A DNA stretch of 64,000 nt from Gemmiger sp. An120. Its GTDB lineage: Bacteria > Bacillota > Clostridia > Oscillospirales > Ruminococcaceae. The translations under genes were made by a program, and so were the position numbers. This document shows, one piece after another, positions 8,218 through 16,997 of the stretch. The stretch covers positions 62,001 through 126,000 of the forward strand of contig NZ_NFLN01000008.1 in assembly GCF_002160955.1 (NCBI RefSeq), in the 5' to 3' direction. Numbering within the stretch: the stretch's first letter is position 1; each line of letters begins with the position of its first letter. The notes below the pieces were generated by a model. That model did not search any database. It was not told the DNA's origin and saw only the letters and a list, made by a program, of their open reading frames with translations.

Positions 8218-9186
8218 ATGCGCCGTGCCGCGCTGCTGCTGGCCACCTTTGCGGTGATCTATGTGTGCAACTTTTTTATCCCCCGCCTGATGCCCGGGGA
8301 TCCGCTGCAGTATTCCTCCTCGGTATCGGGGGAGGACATGACCGTGGCCTACAACGCCGAACAGCTGGAACAGCTGCGGGCCTACTACGGGCTGGATCAG
8401 CCGCTTCTCACCCAGTTTGGCCGCACCCTGGCGGCAAACCTGCGGGGGGATCTGGGCCAGAGCATCCACTACAAGCAGCCGGTGAGCACCGTAATTCTGA
8501 GCCGCCTGCCCTGGACGCTGGGCCTGATGGCCTTTTCCACCGCCCTGAGCCTGCCGCTGGCGGTGGGGCTGGCGCTGGTGTGCGTGCGCCGCCCCCGGGT
8601 GGACAAGGCGGTGTACGGGGTATTCTCCGCCATCTGCCAGCTTCCGCCCTATCTGGTGGGGCTGGCGCTGCTGTTTCTTGTGGCCGCCCGGGTGGACTGG
8701 CTGCCCCTGTCCGGGGGCGAAACCGCCTTTGCCCGGTACGCCCATTTTGGCCAGCGGCTGGCGGATCTGGCGCTGCACGGGCTGCTGCCCGCGGTGAGCC
8801 TGTGCGTGGTGAGCCTGCCCGGCTACTTCTTTACCGCCCGGGCCAGCTTTCTCTCGGTGCGGCGGCAGCCCTATCTGCTGGGCGCCCGTTCCCGGGGGCT
8901 GAAAGAGGGGCTGGTGCGCCGCCGGTACATCCTGCGCAACGCCGCCACCCCCATTGTGGCCAAGCTGTTTCTGAGCATCGGCGGGCTGATGGGCAGCACC
9001 CTGCTGGTGGAAAATGTATTCGCCTATCCGGGCGTGGGCACCGTGCTGCGGGAGGCGGTGCGCTACCGGGATTACCCGCTGATCCAGGGTGTGTTTCTGT
9101 TCTCCACCGTGCTGGTGCTGGCGGGCATGCTGATCAGTGACCGGCTTTGCGCCGGGCTGGACAAGGGGGTGCGCCATGCCGGGTAA
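8218..9186 (+). CDS. ABC transporter permease, DppB/NikB type
   Basis: Inner-membrane permease of 322 aa in the binding-protein-dependent transport family. The N-terminal segment and LRAYYGLDQPLLTQF match the DppB layout, with about six membrane spans; the EAA-like loop is around GARSRGLKEGLVRRRYILRN, followed by LVENVFAYPGVGTVLREAV, a hallmark of this subfamily. AAAGGAGGGG precedes the ATG. It overlaps the next permease by 11 bases, so the pair is translationally coupled and forms the heterodimeric channel for the lipoprotein encoded upstream. Confidence 0.9.
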   Translation: MRRAALLLATFAVIYVCNFFIPRLMPGDPLQYSSSVSGEDMTVAYNAEQLEQLRAYYGLDQPLLTQFGRTLAANLRGDLGQSIHYKQPVSTVILSRLPWTLGLMAFSTALSLPLAVGLALVCVRRPRVDKAVYGVFSAICQLPPYLVGLALLFLVAARVDWLPLSGGETAFARYAHFGQRLADLALHGLLPAVSLCVVSLPGYFFTARASFLSVRRQPYLLGARSRGLKEGLVRRRYILRNAATPIVAKLFLSIGGLMGSTLLVENVFAYPGVGTVLREAVRYRDYPLIQGVFLFSTVLVLAGMLISDRLCAGLDKGVRHAG

Positions 9187-10009
9187 ACGCAACCGGGCCC
9201 GCTGGCGGCCCTGCCTTGTCCTCTGCGCCGGGCTGCTGGCGCTGACGCTGTTTTTCGGCTGGGGTGTGCTGGGCTGGCCCTGCAGCCCCACCCAGCCCAG
9301 CGGCGCTTCGCTGGAAGCGCCCAGCGCCGCCCACTGGCTGGGCACCGACGATCTGGGCATCGACATCTACGCCCAGCTGAGCCAGGGATTTTTCGCCAGC
9401 ATGAGCCTGGGCCTGGCCTGCGGGGTGCTCACCGCCCTGGTCGGCGGCGGCCTGGGGATGCTGGCGGGCTATAAGGGCGGCGGCGTACAGGCCGCGGTGG
9501 ATTTTGCGGTGAACGTGTTCCTGGCGGTGCCGCAGCTGCCGGTGCTGATCGTGCTGGGGGCGTTCTGGGGCCAGGACCGGCGGCTGGTGATCGGGCTGAT
9601 CGCGGCCTTTTCCTGGGCGCCGGTGGCCAAACAGACCGCCGCCAAGACCCGCTCGGCCGCGCACCGCACCTATGTGCGGGCTGCCAAAAGCTGGGGCGCC
9701 GGCAGCTGGTATATCTTCAAAAACCATCTGGCGGCGGATGTGCTGCCGGTGGTGCTGGTGGGAGCGCTGGCGGTGGTGGGCAAGGCCATCTTGCAGGAGA
9801 GCGCCCTGGCCTACCTGGGCCTGTCCGACCCCACCGCCAAAAGCTGGGGCCTGATGATCAACCGGGCGTCCCGGTTTGCGGGCATTTATTTTACCGATTA
9901 CTGGAAATGGTGGCTGGCTGCGCCGGTGGCGGCGCTGATGCTGACCATTCTGTTCACCCGGCTGCTGGCCCGCTGGCTGGAGCAGCAACTGCTGGAGGGG
10001 GATGTATGA
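9176..10009 (+). CDS. ABC transporter permease, DppC/NikC type
   Basis: Second permease of 277 aa. HWLGTDDLGIDIYAQLSQG after the first span is the DppC signature (usually HPLGTDxLGRD); the coupling loop is near YVRAAKSWGAGSWYIFKNHL. The ATG at 9176 lies inside the end of the previous gene and has GGGGG upstream; an upstream in-frame ATG at 9137 would overlap more and lacks a site. The stop overlaps the start of the ATPase gene (ATGA), so assembly is stoichiometrically coupled. Confidence 0.9.
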   Translation: MPGKRNRARWRPCLVLCAGLLALTLFFGWGVLGWPCSPTQPSGASLEAPSAAHWLGTDDLGIDIYAQLSQGFFASMSLGLACGVLTALVGGGLGMLAGYKGGGVQAAVDFAVNVFLAVPQLPVLIVLGAFWGQDRRLVIGLIAAFSWAPVAKQTAAKTRSAAHRTYVRAAKSWGAGSWYIFKNHLAADVLPVVLVGALAVVGKAILQESALAYLGLSDPTAKSWGLMINRASRFAGIYFTDYWKWWLAAPVAALMLTILFTRLLARWLEQQLLEGDV

Positions 10010-11637
10010 CGCCGCGTATACGTTTGGAAGGGCTGACCGCCCGCTATCCCGGCTTTGCCCTGGGCCCGGTGACCCTGGAGCTGACGGCGGGGGAATGCCT
10101 GGCCGTGCTGGGGGAGAGCGGCAGCGGAAAAAGCACCCTGGCCCGGGCCGCGGTGCAGTTATTGGAACCCTCCGCCGCCCCGGGCGGGCGGGTATGGCTG
10201 GACGGGCAGGATCTAACCGCCCTGCCGCCGAAGGAACTGGCCGACTGGCGGATGGCCCGGTTTTCGATCTGTTTTCAGAATTCCCACGGCTGGCTGAATC
10301 CCAGCCTGACCCTGGGGCAGCATCTGGAAGAGCTGCTGGCCCGCCGGTATCCCCGCGCCGAGCGGGCGGGCCGGGCGGCGGTGCTGGCCGGGGAAGTGGG
10401 GCTGGAGGTGGCCGATCTGGGGCTGCTGCCCCGGCAGGCGTCCGGCGGCATGGTGCAGAAAACCCTGCTGGCGCTGGCCCTGGCGCTGGACCCGGCCTTT
10501 GTGGTGCTGGACGAGCCCACCGGCGCGCTGGACGAGGTATCCCGCCGGCAGGTGCTGGAGGTGATCCGGCGGCGGGCGGCGACGGGCACGGCTTTTCTGG
10601 TGGTGACCCACGACGTGACGGTGGCCCGCCAGCTCTGTGCCCGCACCTGCGTGCTGTACGGCGGGCGGGTGATGGAGCTGGCCCCCACAAGCGAACTGCT
10701 GACCGATCCCCGGCATCCCTACAGCCGGGGGCTGATCCGGTCGTTCCCGGAACTGTATCCCCAGCGGGATCTGTGGGGAATCCGGCCGGGGCCCGGCCCC
10801 CGGGAGGGGGAATGCCCGTTCCGGGGTCGGTGCACCCAATGCACGGCGGACTGTGACCGGGGCGTGCCGGAACTGGCCGATATCGGGCCGGGGCGGCAGG
10901 TGGCCTGCTGGCGGGGCGGCATCGCGGCGGCGCTGACCGCCCGGGACATCACAAAACAGTTTGATGGAAAACCGGTGCTGACCGGGGCGAACCTGCGGCT
11001 GGACTGCGGGGAAACGGTGGCGCTGGTGGGGCCCAGCGGAATCGGCAAAAGCACCCTGGCGGCGATTCTGGCGGGGTTTCTGGCCCCGGACAGCGGGCGG
11101 GTGCTGGTGAACGGCGAACCGGCCGATTACAACAAGCTGCACCGCACCCCGGGCGGGGTACAGCTGCTGTGGCAGGACAGTTTTGCCGCCCTGAATCCCC
11201 GCTTTACGGTGGAGCGGGCGGTGGCGGAGCCGGGAGTGCTGGCGAAATTGTGGAGTACCCCGCAGCAGCAGCGTGAGCGGGTGGTGCAATTACTGGAGCA
11301 GGTGGGGCTGGACCCCACCCCCGAACTGCTGGCCCGGCCCACGGCGAATTTGAGCGGCGGGCAGGCGCAGCGGGTGGCGATGGCCCGGGCGCTGGTGCTG
11401 AACCCGGCGGTGCTGGTGGCGGACGAGCCCACGGCACAGCTGGACGCGTCCGGCCGGGCGAATTTGCTGCGGCTGCTGAAAGGGATGCAGAACGCGGCGG
11501 GCTGCGCGCTGCTGGTGGTGACCCATGACCCGCACGCGGCCCGCAAGATTGCGGACCGGGTACTGCTGCTGAAAGCCGGGCGGCTGGAAGCGGTGGACCC
11601 GGACAGAATCGAACAGGAACTGGAGGATGCGCAATGA
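10006..11637 (+). CDS. Fused double ATPase of a dipeptide/nickel-type ABC importer (DppD-DppF)
   Basis: One 543-aa chain carries both ATPase domains that are usually separate proteins. Domain 1: Walker A GESGSGKST (about 36), signature ASGGM, Walker [12 protein letters not shown] (about 166). It ends in the oligopeptide-type C-terminal Cys region (CPFRGRCTQCTADC...VACW), often linked to Fe-S or metal binding. Domain 2: Walker A GPSGIGKST (about 343), signature LSGGQAQR (about 450), Walker B VLVADEPTAQLD. Both appear catalytically intact. It starts in the stop of the second permease and its own stop overlaps the FmdE start, so all are one transcription and translation unit. Confidence 0.9.
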   Translation: MTPRIRLEGLTARYPGFALGPVTLELTAGECLAVLGESGSGKSTLARAAVQLLEPSAAPGGRVWLDGQDLTALPPKELADWRMARFSICFQNSHGWLNPSLTLGQHLEELLARRYPRAERAGRAAVLAGEVGLEVADLGLLPRQASGGMVQKTLLALALALDPAFVVLDEPTGALDEVSRRQVLEVIRRRAATGTAFLVVTHDVTVARQLCARTCVLYGGRVMELAPTSELLTDPRHPYSRGLIRSFPELYPQRDLWGIRPGPGPREGECPFRGRCTQCTADCDRGVPELADIGPGRQVACWRGGIAAALTARDITKQFDGKPVLTGANLRLDCGETVALVGPSGIGKSTLAAILAGFLAPDSGRVLVNGEPADYNKLHRTPGGVQLLWQDSFAALNPRFTVERAVAEPGVLAKLWSTPQQQRERVVQLLEQVGLDPTPELLARPTANLSGGQAQRVAMARALVLNPAVLVADEPTAQLDASGRANLLRLLKGMQNAAGCALLVVTHDPHAARKIADRVLLLKAGRLEAVDPDRIEQELEDAQ

Positions 11638-12170
11638 CCGAGAAAGAACAACAGCTTTGGGACAAATGCGTGGCGTTTCACGGCCATGCCTGCGGCGGCC
11701 TGACCATCGGGTTCAAGGCGGCACTGTACGCGATGGAACTGCTGAACGCCGGGTTTTCGGATGACGAACAGCTGGTGTGCATCAGCGAGAACGACGCCTG
11801 CGGTGTGGACGCGATCCAGGTGGTGCTGGGATGCAGCGCCGGAAAGGGGAATCTGCTGTTCCGGCTGCGGGGCAAGCAGGCGTTCGGGTTTTACCGCCGG
11901 TCGGACGGGAAAGGGGTGCGGCTGGTGCTGCGCCCGCGGCCGGAGGGAATGAGCAAAGAGGAAAGTTTTGCCTGGATGCAGGCCCGTACCCCCGCCGAAC
12001 TGTTTGAGGTGAAAGAGCCCGCCTGCCCGCTGCCGGAACCGGCCCGGCTTATGACCAGCCGCCGGTGTTCGGTGTGCGGCGAGATGACCATGGAATCCAT
12101 GCTGCGGCTGGAAAACGGCCAGCCCGTCTGCCTGGACTGCTGGCATCCCTATACCCGGTTCGGGCTGTGA
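11634..12170 (+). CDS. FmdE family protein with C-terminal zinc ribbon
   Basis: FmdE-domain protein of 178 aa, a family named from formylmethanofuran dehydrogenase operons and often near molybdenum/tungsten genes. FHGHACGGLTIGFKAA (15-30) supplies the conserved His and Cys, and ENDACGVDAIQVVLGCSAGK is the second family motif. The C-terminus adds a CxxC...CxxC ribbon (C145, C148, C166, C169). Its start overlaps the ATPase stop (ATGA), so it is made in step with the importer and may receive or sense the imported ligand. Biochemical role is not established for this family; linking it to a metal or metal-cofactor importer is inference from position. Confidence 0.85.
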   Translation: MTEKEQQLWDKCVAFHGHACGGLTIGFKAALYAMELLNAGFSDDEQLVCISENDACGVDAIQVVLGCSAGKGNLLFRLRGKQAFGFYRRSDGKGVRLVLRPRPEGMSKEESFAWMQARTPAELFEVKEPACPLPEPARLMTSRRCSVCGEMTMESMLRLENGQPVCLDCWHPYTRFGL

Positions 12171-12180
12171 GGCATGGCTG

Positions 12181-12301
12181 ATCTGGGGGGAATCAACGAT
12201 TCCCCCCAGACCCCCCGGAAATCATGGCCGAATATATTCGGCCATAGGAATATTTTATAGAAATAAGGCCCGCGCAAACCGATATGGCTTGCGCGGGCCT
12301 T
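12181..12301 (+). repeat. Short 3'-UTR repeat element ending in terminator (copy after fmdE)
   Basis: Hairpin ATCTGGGGGGAATC/GATTCCCCCCAGA, linker CCCCCCGGAAATC, hairpin ATGGCCGAA/TTCGGCCAT, then AAGGCCCGCGCA (12265-12276) pairing with 12290-12301 as terminator. The same order and most of the sequence recur after purB at 37887-38000. The terminator stem also serves the convergent exporter gene. Confidence 0.75.
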
Positions 12302-12302
12302 G

Positions 12303-12476
12303 TTATATTCTTTTCCCCAGGGCCGGAGTATTCCGGCCATGGGTTCCGGGGGTCTGGGGGCCCGGGTCCGCGAAGCGGCCGGGTCTCCGGTGGAGACCCG
12401 GACCGGCAGGGCGGTCGGCGCAGCCGAGCGGGCGCATGATTGTCGCGCCCGCAGCCCTTGTTGATTCCCCCCAGAT
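12303..12476. repeat. Multi-hairpin structured repeat, copy 1
   Basis: About 170 bp with hairpins at 12321-12338, 12368-12378 (CCGC-GAA-GCGG), 12379-12401 (10-bp stem), 12415-12427 and 12428-12452, closed by TCTGGGGG (12353-12360) with CCCCCAGA (12468-12475). ACCGGCAGGGCGGT (12402-12415) is identical in copy 2 at 38145-38305. It lies between convergent genes; its right end GTTGATTCCCCCCAGAT (12460-12476) is the exact inverted repeat of 12181-12197. Confidence 0.8.
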
Positions 12477-12485
12477 TAACTTCCG

Positions 12486-15400
12486 TCACTCTACGCTCTT
12501 GAGGGCTTCGACCATGTCGATGTGGTCCAGGATACGATCGGTGAGCAGGTCCACCGCCAGGGCGAACACGAAGCTGGCGACGGCCGCCAGCAGGTAGCTG
12601 GTGGGGTTCAGCACCACCGGCACCTGGGCCGCCGGCAGGGACAGCATCCCGATCAGCCAGCCGGTCAGCAGCCGGCCGAAAGGCAGCCCCACCAGAATCC
12701 CCATAAGGGTCAGCAGCAGGGTTTCCTTGTTCACATAGGCGTGAACCTCCCGGTCATAGAATCCCAGCACCTTGATGGTGGCCAGTTCCCGCTGGCGCTC
12801 GCTGATATTGGTGGTGGACAGGGTAAACAATACCACAAACGCCAGCCCCGCCGCCAATCCGGTCAGCAGATACACCACCGCGTTCATCATGGCGAAATTC
12901 TGGGAGAAATCCTCCTTCAGCGCCTGGGTACTGGTAGCGCTGGCCACCCCGTCCTCCCGGCGCAGTTCGTCCGCAAAGGCCCGCTGCTCGCTCTCGTCGA
13001 TCTTCAGCCGGGCCAGCGCCGCGTTGGGGGTATACGCCTCAAACAGTTCCTCATAGGTGGCCTCGGTCATGTACACGCTGTTGCCCAGGCAGTTCTCCGC
13101 CAGGGCGCCGATGGTGGTATCGGCCTCCCGCAGTTCCATATCCCGCACCGTCAGGCTGTCGCCCTCCGTCAGGCCCATCAGCTCGGCGGCGTTGCGGGTC
13201 AGGATCACCTGCCCGTCGGTCAGGGTCAGGCTTTCGCCCTCGCCGTTCACCAGCCCGTACCACCCTTCGGTGGACACGCCTTCCGGGAACACCGTCAGCT
13301 GCACACTCTCTTCATGGCCGTCGGCGCCCCGCAGGGTCACCGTCTCCATATACACCGGCTGGATGGCTTCCACCGCTTCGTCCGCGGCCAGCCGGTCCAG
13401 CAGGGCCGGGTCATCCTCGCCGGTACCCGCCACCAGCAGGTCGTACTGGTAATATTGCTCGTACTGCAGCGGCATCATTGCCACCACCGAATCGTGCAGC
13501 CCCAGGCCGCAGACCATCAGGGCCGTACAGCCCGCGATGCCGAACACCGTCATGGTCAGCCGCTTTTTATAACGGAACAGGTTCCGGATGGTGACCTTGT
13601 TCAAAAAACGGATCCGGTTCCACAGTTTCGGGAACCGTTCCAGCAGCACCCGGGACCCGGCCTGGGGGCTCTTGGGCCGCATCAGGGCTGCGGGGGTCTG
13701 GTTCAGCTCGCTGCGGCAGGCCAGGGCGGTGGCCCCCAGCATCCCCGCCAGGAACAGCGCCGGGCCGCCCAGGCCGAACGCCGCATCAAAGCCCAGCAGA
13801 TACCGGGGAATGGTATACATTTCCTGGAAAATATACCGCATGAACAGCGGCATCAGGATATAGCCGCCCACCTCGCCCAGCAGTGCGCCCAGCACGCAGG
13901 CCGCCGCCGCATAGGTGAGATACTTGCCGTAGATGGCGCCCCGGCCAAAGCCCAGCGCCTTGTAGGTTCCGATCAGGCCCCGTTCCTCCTCCACCATGCG
14001 GGTGACGCTGGTCAGGCTGATCAGCACCGCCACCGTGAAGAAGATCACCGGGAACATCACCCCCAGCGCCTCAATGCTGGCGGTATCGCTCTGTATGCTG
14101 GAATAGCTGCTCAGGCTGGTGCGGTCCTGCACGTACCAGTGGGTCATCTCCAGATCCGCCAGTTCCGCCTCGCCGTCCGCCAGCTTCTGTTCCGCCTCGG
14201 CCCGGGCCTCGTCGTAGTCCTGTTTGTTCTCCTCGTACTCGGCCACGCCGTCCTGATACTCGGTCTCGCCGTCCTGCAGCTCCGCCAGGCCGTCCGCGTA
14301 ATCGGCTTCGCCGTCCTGCAGTTCGGTCAGGCTGTCCTGCAGTTCGGTCTTGCCCTGGGCAATCTGGCCGCGGATATCCGCCGCCTGCTCTTCAAACTGG
14401 GCCATCCCGTCGTTGAACTGCTTCCAGCCCGCCGCCAGTTCGGCCCGGCCCGCGTCGATCTTCGCCTGCGCCTCGTCCAACTGGGCCCGGGCGGCGGCTG
14501 CCTGCTCATCAAAAGCGGCCTGCTGGGCGTCCATGCCGTTCACCGCGCCCTGGGCGGTGCCCAGGCCCTGGGCCAGCGTGTCCAGCTGATTCAGCATTTC
14601 CTCGGAAATCAGGCCGCCGGTATTATCCTTAAAGGCCTGCCGGGCCTCGGCGGTGGCCGCGTCGCTCCGGGCGGCGGCGGTGGCCTGGGCCAGTTGGGTG
14701 TTCAGCGCGTCCAGCTGGGCCTGCAGTTCCGCCCGCTGGGGATCGTCGGCGGGCAGGGCGTCCAGCTGCTTTTGCAGGCTCTCGGCCTGCACCGTCACCT
14801 CGCCCACCGGGGTCCAGGCGGCTACGGCAGCGGCTTTCCAGGGCTCCCACTGCGCGGCCATCCCCATCCCCGCCACCGCGTTTGCGATCGCGGCCTCGCC
14901 CTGCTGGGCTTGCTCCAGCCCCTGCTGGGCCTGGGCCTTTCCCTCGTCCAGCTGGGCCTGGGCATCGGTCAGCTGCTGCTCGGTCTCGGTGCGGGCGGCG
15001 TCCAGTTGCGTCTGGCTCTCGTCCAGGGTCTTGCCGCCCTCTTCCAGCTGGCGGCGGCCCTCCTCCAGCTGGGCGGCCGCGTCGTTGATGCCCTGTTCGG
15101 CGGTTCGCTCGTTCTCCGCCAGCTTGGTCTGTCCGTCCTGCCACTGGGCCCAGCCGTCATCCAGCTCGGTGCGGGCGTCGTTCAGTTCGGCCCAGCCGTC
15201 ATCCAGTTCGGTGCGGGCATCGGTCAGCTCCTGCTGGGCGTCGGCAAACTCCTCGTCCGCTTCGGCAAATTTGTCGTTCATCTCCTGCCGGGCGTCGTCC
15301 AGCGTCTGCTGCCCCTCGGCCTGCAGCTGGTCGTACCGGGCCTGCTCCCGCTGGGCCTGGATCTCGTCCTCGATCTGCCGCACCATCTCCGCCACCCGGT

Positions 15401-16169
15401 CGTCGTAGGCGTCGGAATAGCAGTTCAGGTCGGCGGTATCGTCCAGCCGCAGGTAGATGGCGGTGTAGATCTCGCTCTCGATATCCTCCGGCAGCACAAA
15501 GAAGGTATAATCGGTGTTGCTGCTCACCCGGAAGGCCGAAGCGCTGCCGCCGCTGTTCACGTCCATCGGGTCCAGCACCACGCCGGTGATGGTGAACTCG
15601 GTGCGGGTCAGTGCCGGCTCGGACGCGCCGGTGTCCTCCACCTGGATGTCCCAGTCCTCGTCCGTTTCGGCGGCGGGCTCTTCCTCTTCCTCTTCTTCCT
15701 CGTCCTCTTCCGGGATCAGGGTCAGGGTATCGCCCAGCGTCTTGCCGGTATCGTCCAGGTATTTCTGGGTCACGGCGATCTGGCCCGGCTCAGCGGGCAG
15801 GCTGCCCTCCAGCAGATAGGGCTCGTTCAGGCCGGCGCCGCTCAGAGTGCGCATCTCCACCTTGCCGGTGCCGCCCTGGGCCGGGGTGTCGGCGTTGATG
15901 CTCACCCCGCCCTCCGCCTGTTCTACCCCGTCCAGCGCGGCCAGGGCGGCCACGTCCTCACCGGTCAGCCCCAGGGTGGACTGTACGCGGATGTCAAACA
16001 GCTTCTGGCTGTCAAACAGCGCGTCGGCGCTCAGCCGCAGGTCCCGGCAGGAGGCCTGCAGGCCGGTGAACATGGCCACCCCCAGGGTGGTGATGATCAG
16101 CAGCGAGAAAAATCGTTTTTTATGCCCGGCAACGGTGCGCCGGACGTCTTTACGGTAGGCGGTGTTCAT
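12486..16169 (-). CDS. FtsX-type ABC exporter permease with long coiled-coil insert
   Basis: Large membrane subunit (1227 aa) of a MacB/FtsX-type ABC system. One span near residues 18-38 is followed by an extracytoplasmic region with a very acidic run (around 153-170) and a heptad-rich, Glu/Gln/Ala/Asp-rich stretch at about 270-690, predicted coiled coil with repeats such as DARTELDDGWAELN. FtsX-like membrane bundles follow at about 735-860 and again near the C-terminus (about 1100-1220). It starts four bases after the stop of the cognate ATPase (MNTAYRKDVRRT). Such proteins couple ATP hydrolysis to export or mechanical work at the envelope; substrate unknown. The 3' end runs into the structured repeat at 12476. 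Confidence 0.88.
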   Translation of the reverse strand: MNTAYRKDVRRTVAGHKKRFFSLLIITTLGVAMFTGLQASCRDLRLSADALFDSQKLFDIRVQSTLGLTGEDVAALAALDGVEQAEGGVSINADTPAQGGTGKVEMRTLSGAGLNEPYLLEGSLPAEPGQIAVTQKYLDDTGKTLGDTLTLIPEEDEEEEEEEEPAAETDEDWDIQVEDTGASEPALTRTEFTITGVVLDPMDVNSGGSASAFRVSSNTDYTFFVLPEDIESEIYTAIYLRLDDTADLNCYSDAYDDRVAEMVRQIEDEIQAQREQARYDQLQAEGQQTLDDARQEMNDKFAEADEEFADAQQELTDARTELDDGWAELNDARTELDDGWAQWQDGQTKLAENERTAEQGINDAAAQLEEGRRQLEEGGKTLDESQTQLDAARTETEQQLTDAQAQLDEGKAQAQQGLEQAQQGEAAIANAVAGMGMAAQWEPWKAAAVAAWTPVGEVTVQAESLQKQLDALPADDPQRAELQAQLDALNTQLAQATAAARSDAATAEARQAFKDNTGGLISEEMLNQLDTLAQGLGTAQGAVNGMDAQQAAFDEQAAAARAQLDEAQAKIDAGRAELAAGWKQFNDGMAQFEEQAADIRGQIAQGKTELQDSLTELQDGEADYADGLAELQDGETEYQDGVAEYEENKQDYDEARAEAEQKLADGEAELADLEMTHWYVQDRTSLSSYSSIQSDTASIEALGVMFPVIFFTVAVLISLTSVTRMVEEERGLIGTYKALGFGRGAIYGKYLTYAAAACVLGALLGEVGGYILMPLFMRYIFQEMYTIPRYLLGFDAAFGLGGPALFLAGMLGATALACRSELNQTPAALMRPKSPQAGSRVLLERFPKLWNRIRFLNKVTIRNLFRYKKRLTMTVFGIAGCTALMVCGLGLHDSVVAMMPLQYEQYYQYDLLVAGTGEDDPALLDRLAADEAVEAIQPVYMETVTLRGADGHEESVQLTVFPEGVSTEGWYGLVNGEGESLTLTDGQVILTRNAAELMGLTEGDSLTVRDMELREADTTIGALAENCLGNSVYMTEATYEELFEAYTPNAALARLKIDESEQRAFADELRREDGVASATSTQALKEDFSQNFAMMNAVVYLLTGLAAGLAFVVLFTLSTTNISERQRELATIKVLGFYDREVHAYVNKETLLLTLMGILVGLPFGRLLTGWLIGMLSLPAAQVPVVLNPTSYLLAAVASFVFALAVDLLTDRILDHIDMVEALKSVE

Positions 16170-16173
16170 GGTA

Positions 16174-16875
16174 TCACCACTCGATCTCGGAAATGGGGGT
16201 GGGGGCGTCGCAGCGGGTGATGTCGGTCACCTTGCCGCTCTTGAACCGGATCACCCGGTCGGCCATGGGGGCCAGGGCGGAGTTGTGGGTGATGATCAGC
16301 ACGGTGATGCCCTCCTTGCGGCAGGTGTCCTGCAGCAGCTGCAGAATCTGCTTGCCGGTGTTGTAGTCCAGCGCGCCGGTGGGCTCGTCACAGAGCAGCA
16401 GTTTCGGGTTCTTGGCCAGGGCCCGGGCGATGGACACCCGCTGCTGCTCGCCGCCGGACAGCTGCGCCGGGAAGTTGCCCATCCGGTGGCCCAGCCCCAC
16501 CTTGCGCAGGGTTTCGGCCGCGTCCAGGGAATCCTTGCAGATCTGGGCAGCCAGCTCCACGTTTTCCAGCGCGGTCAGGTTGGGCACCAGATTGTAGAAC
16601 TGGAACACAAACCCGATATCGGTGCGGCGGTAGCCCACCAGCTGGCGCTGGGTATAGCGGGTAATATCCTGCCCGTCCACCAGCACCTGGCCGGAGGTGG
16701 CGGTGTCCATCCCGCCCAGAATATTCAGCGCGGTGGTCTTGCCCGCGCCGGACGCGCCCAAAATCACCGCCAGCTCGCCTTTTTCCACAGCAAAGCTGGC
16801 GTCGTCCAGCGCCCGGATGGCCTCACCGCCGGTGGCGTATTCCTTGACGATGTGGTTGAATTCTATGTAGGACAT
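16174..16875 (-). CDS. ABC transporter ATPase (LolD/MacB type)
   Basis: ATPase of 233 aa for the FtsX-type permease. Walker [10 protein letters not shown] (about 40), Q-loop [20 protein letters not shown], signature [15 protein letters not shown], Walker [13 protein letters not shown] and H-loop ITHN are all intact. The family acts on substrates in or outside the membrane. The start at 16875 has GGAAGGGAGG upstream; the longer frame has no site. It is the first gene of the two-gene minus-strand operon and is divergent from the TetR gene, with the promoters about 85 bases apart. Confidence 0.92.
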   Translation of the reverse strand: MSYIEFNHIVKEYATGGEAIRALDDASFAVEKGELAVILGASGAGKTTALNILGGMDTATSGQVLVDGQDITRYTQRQLVGYRRTDIGFVFQFYNLVPNLTALENVELAAQICKDSLDAAETLRKVGLGHRMGNFPAQLSGGEQQRVSIARALAKNPKLLLCDEPTGALDYNTGKQILQLLQDTCRKEGITVLIITHNSALAPMADRVIRFKSGKVTDITRCDAPTPISEIEW

Positions 16876-16936
16876 GGCACCCTCCCTTCCGCGCACGGGA
16901 TGGCCTCCCATGCACTGAACACCATGTTGTGTTATA

Positions 16937-16966
16937 ATTATACGTCACAGGAACAGGGCCCATCAA
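16937..16966 (-). promoter_or_regulatory. Promoter of the FtsX-type exporter operon
   Basis: Minus strand: TTGATG (16966-16961), 18-base spacer, perfect TATAAT (16942-16937). Confidence 0.75.
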
Positions 16967-16997
16967 TCAACAATCCCGGTGCCGCTGTCGAAACCCC

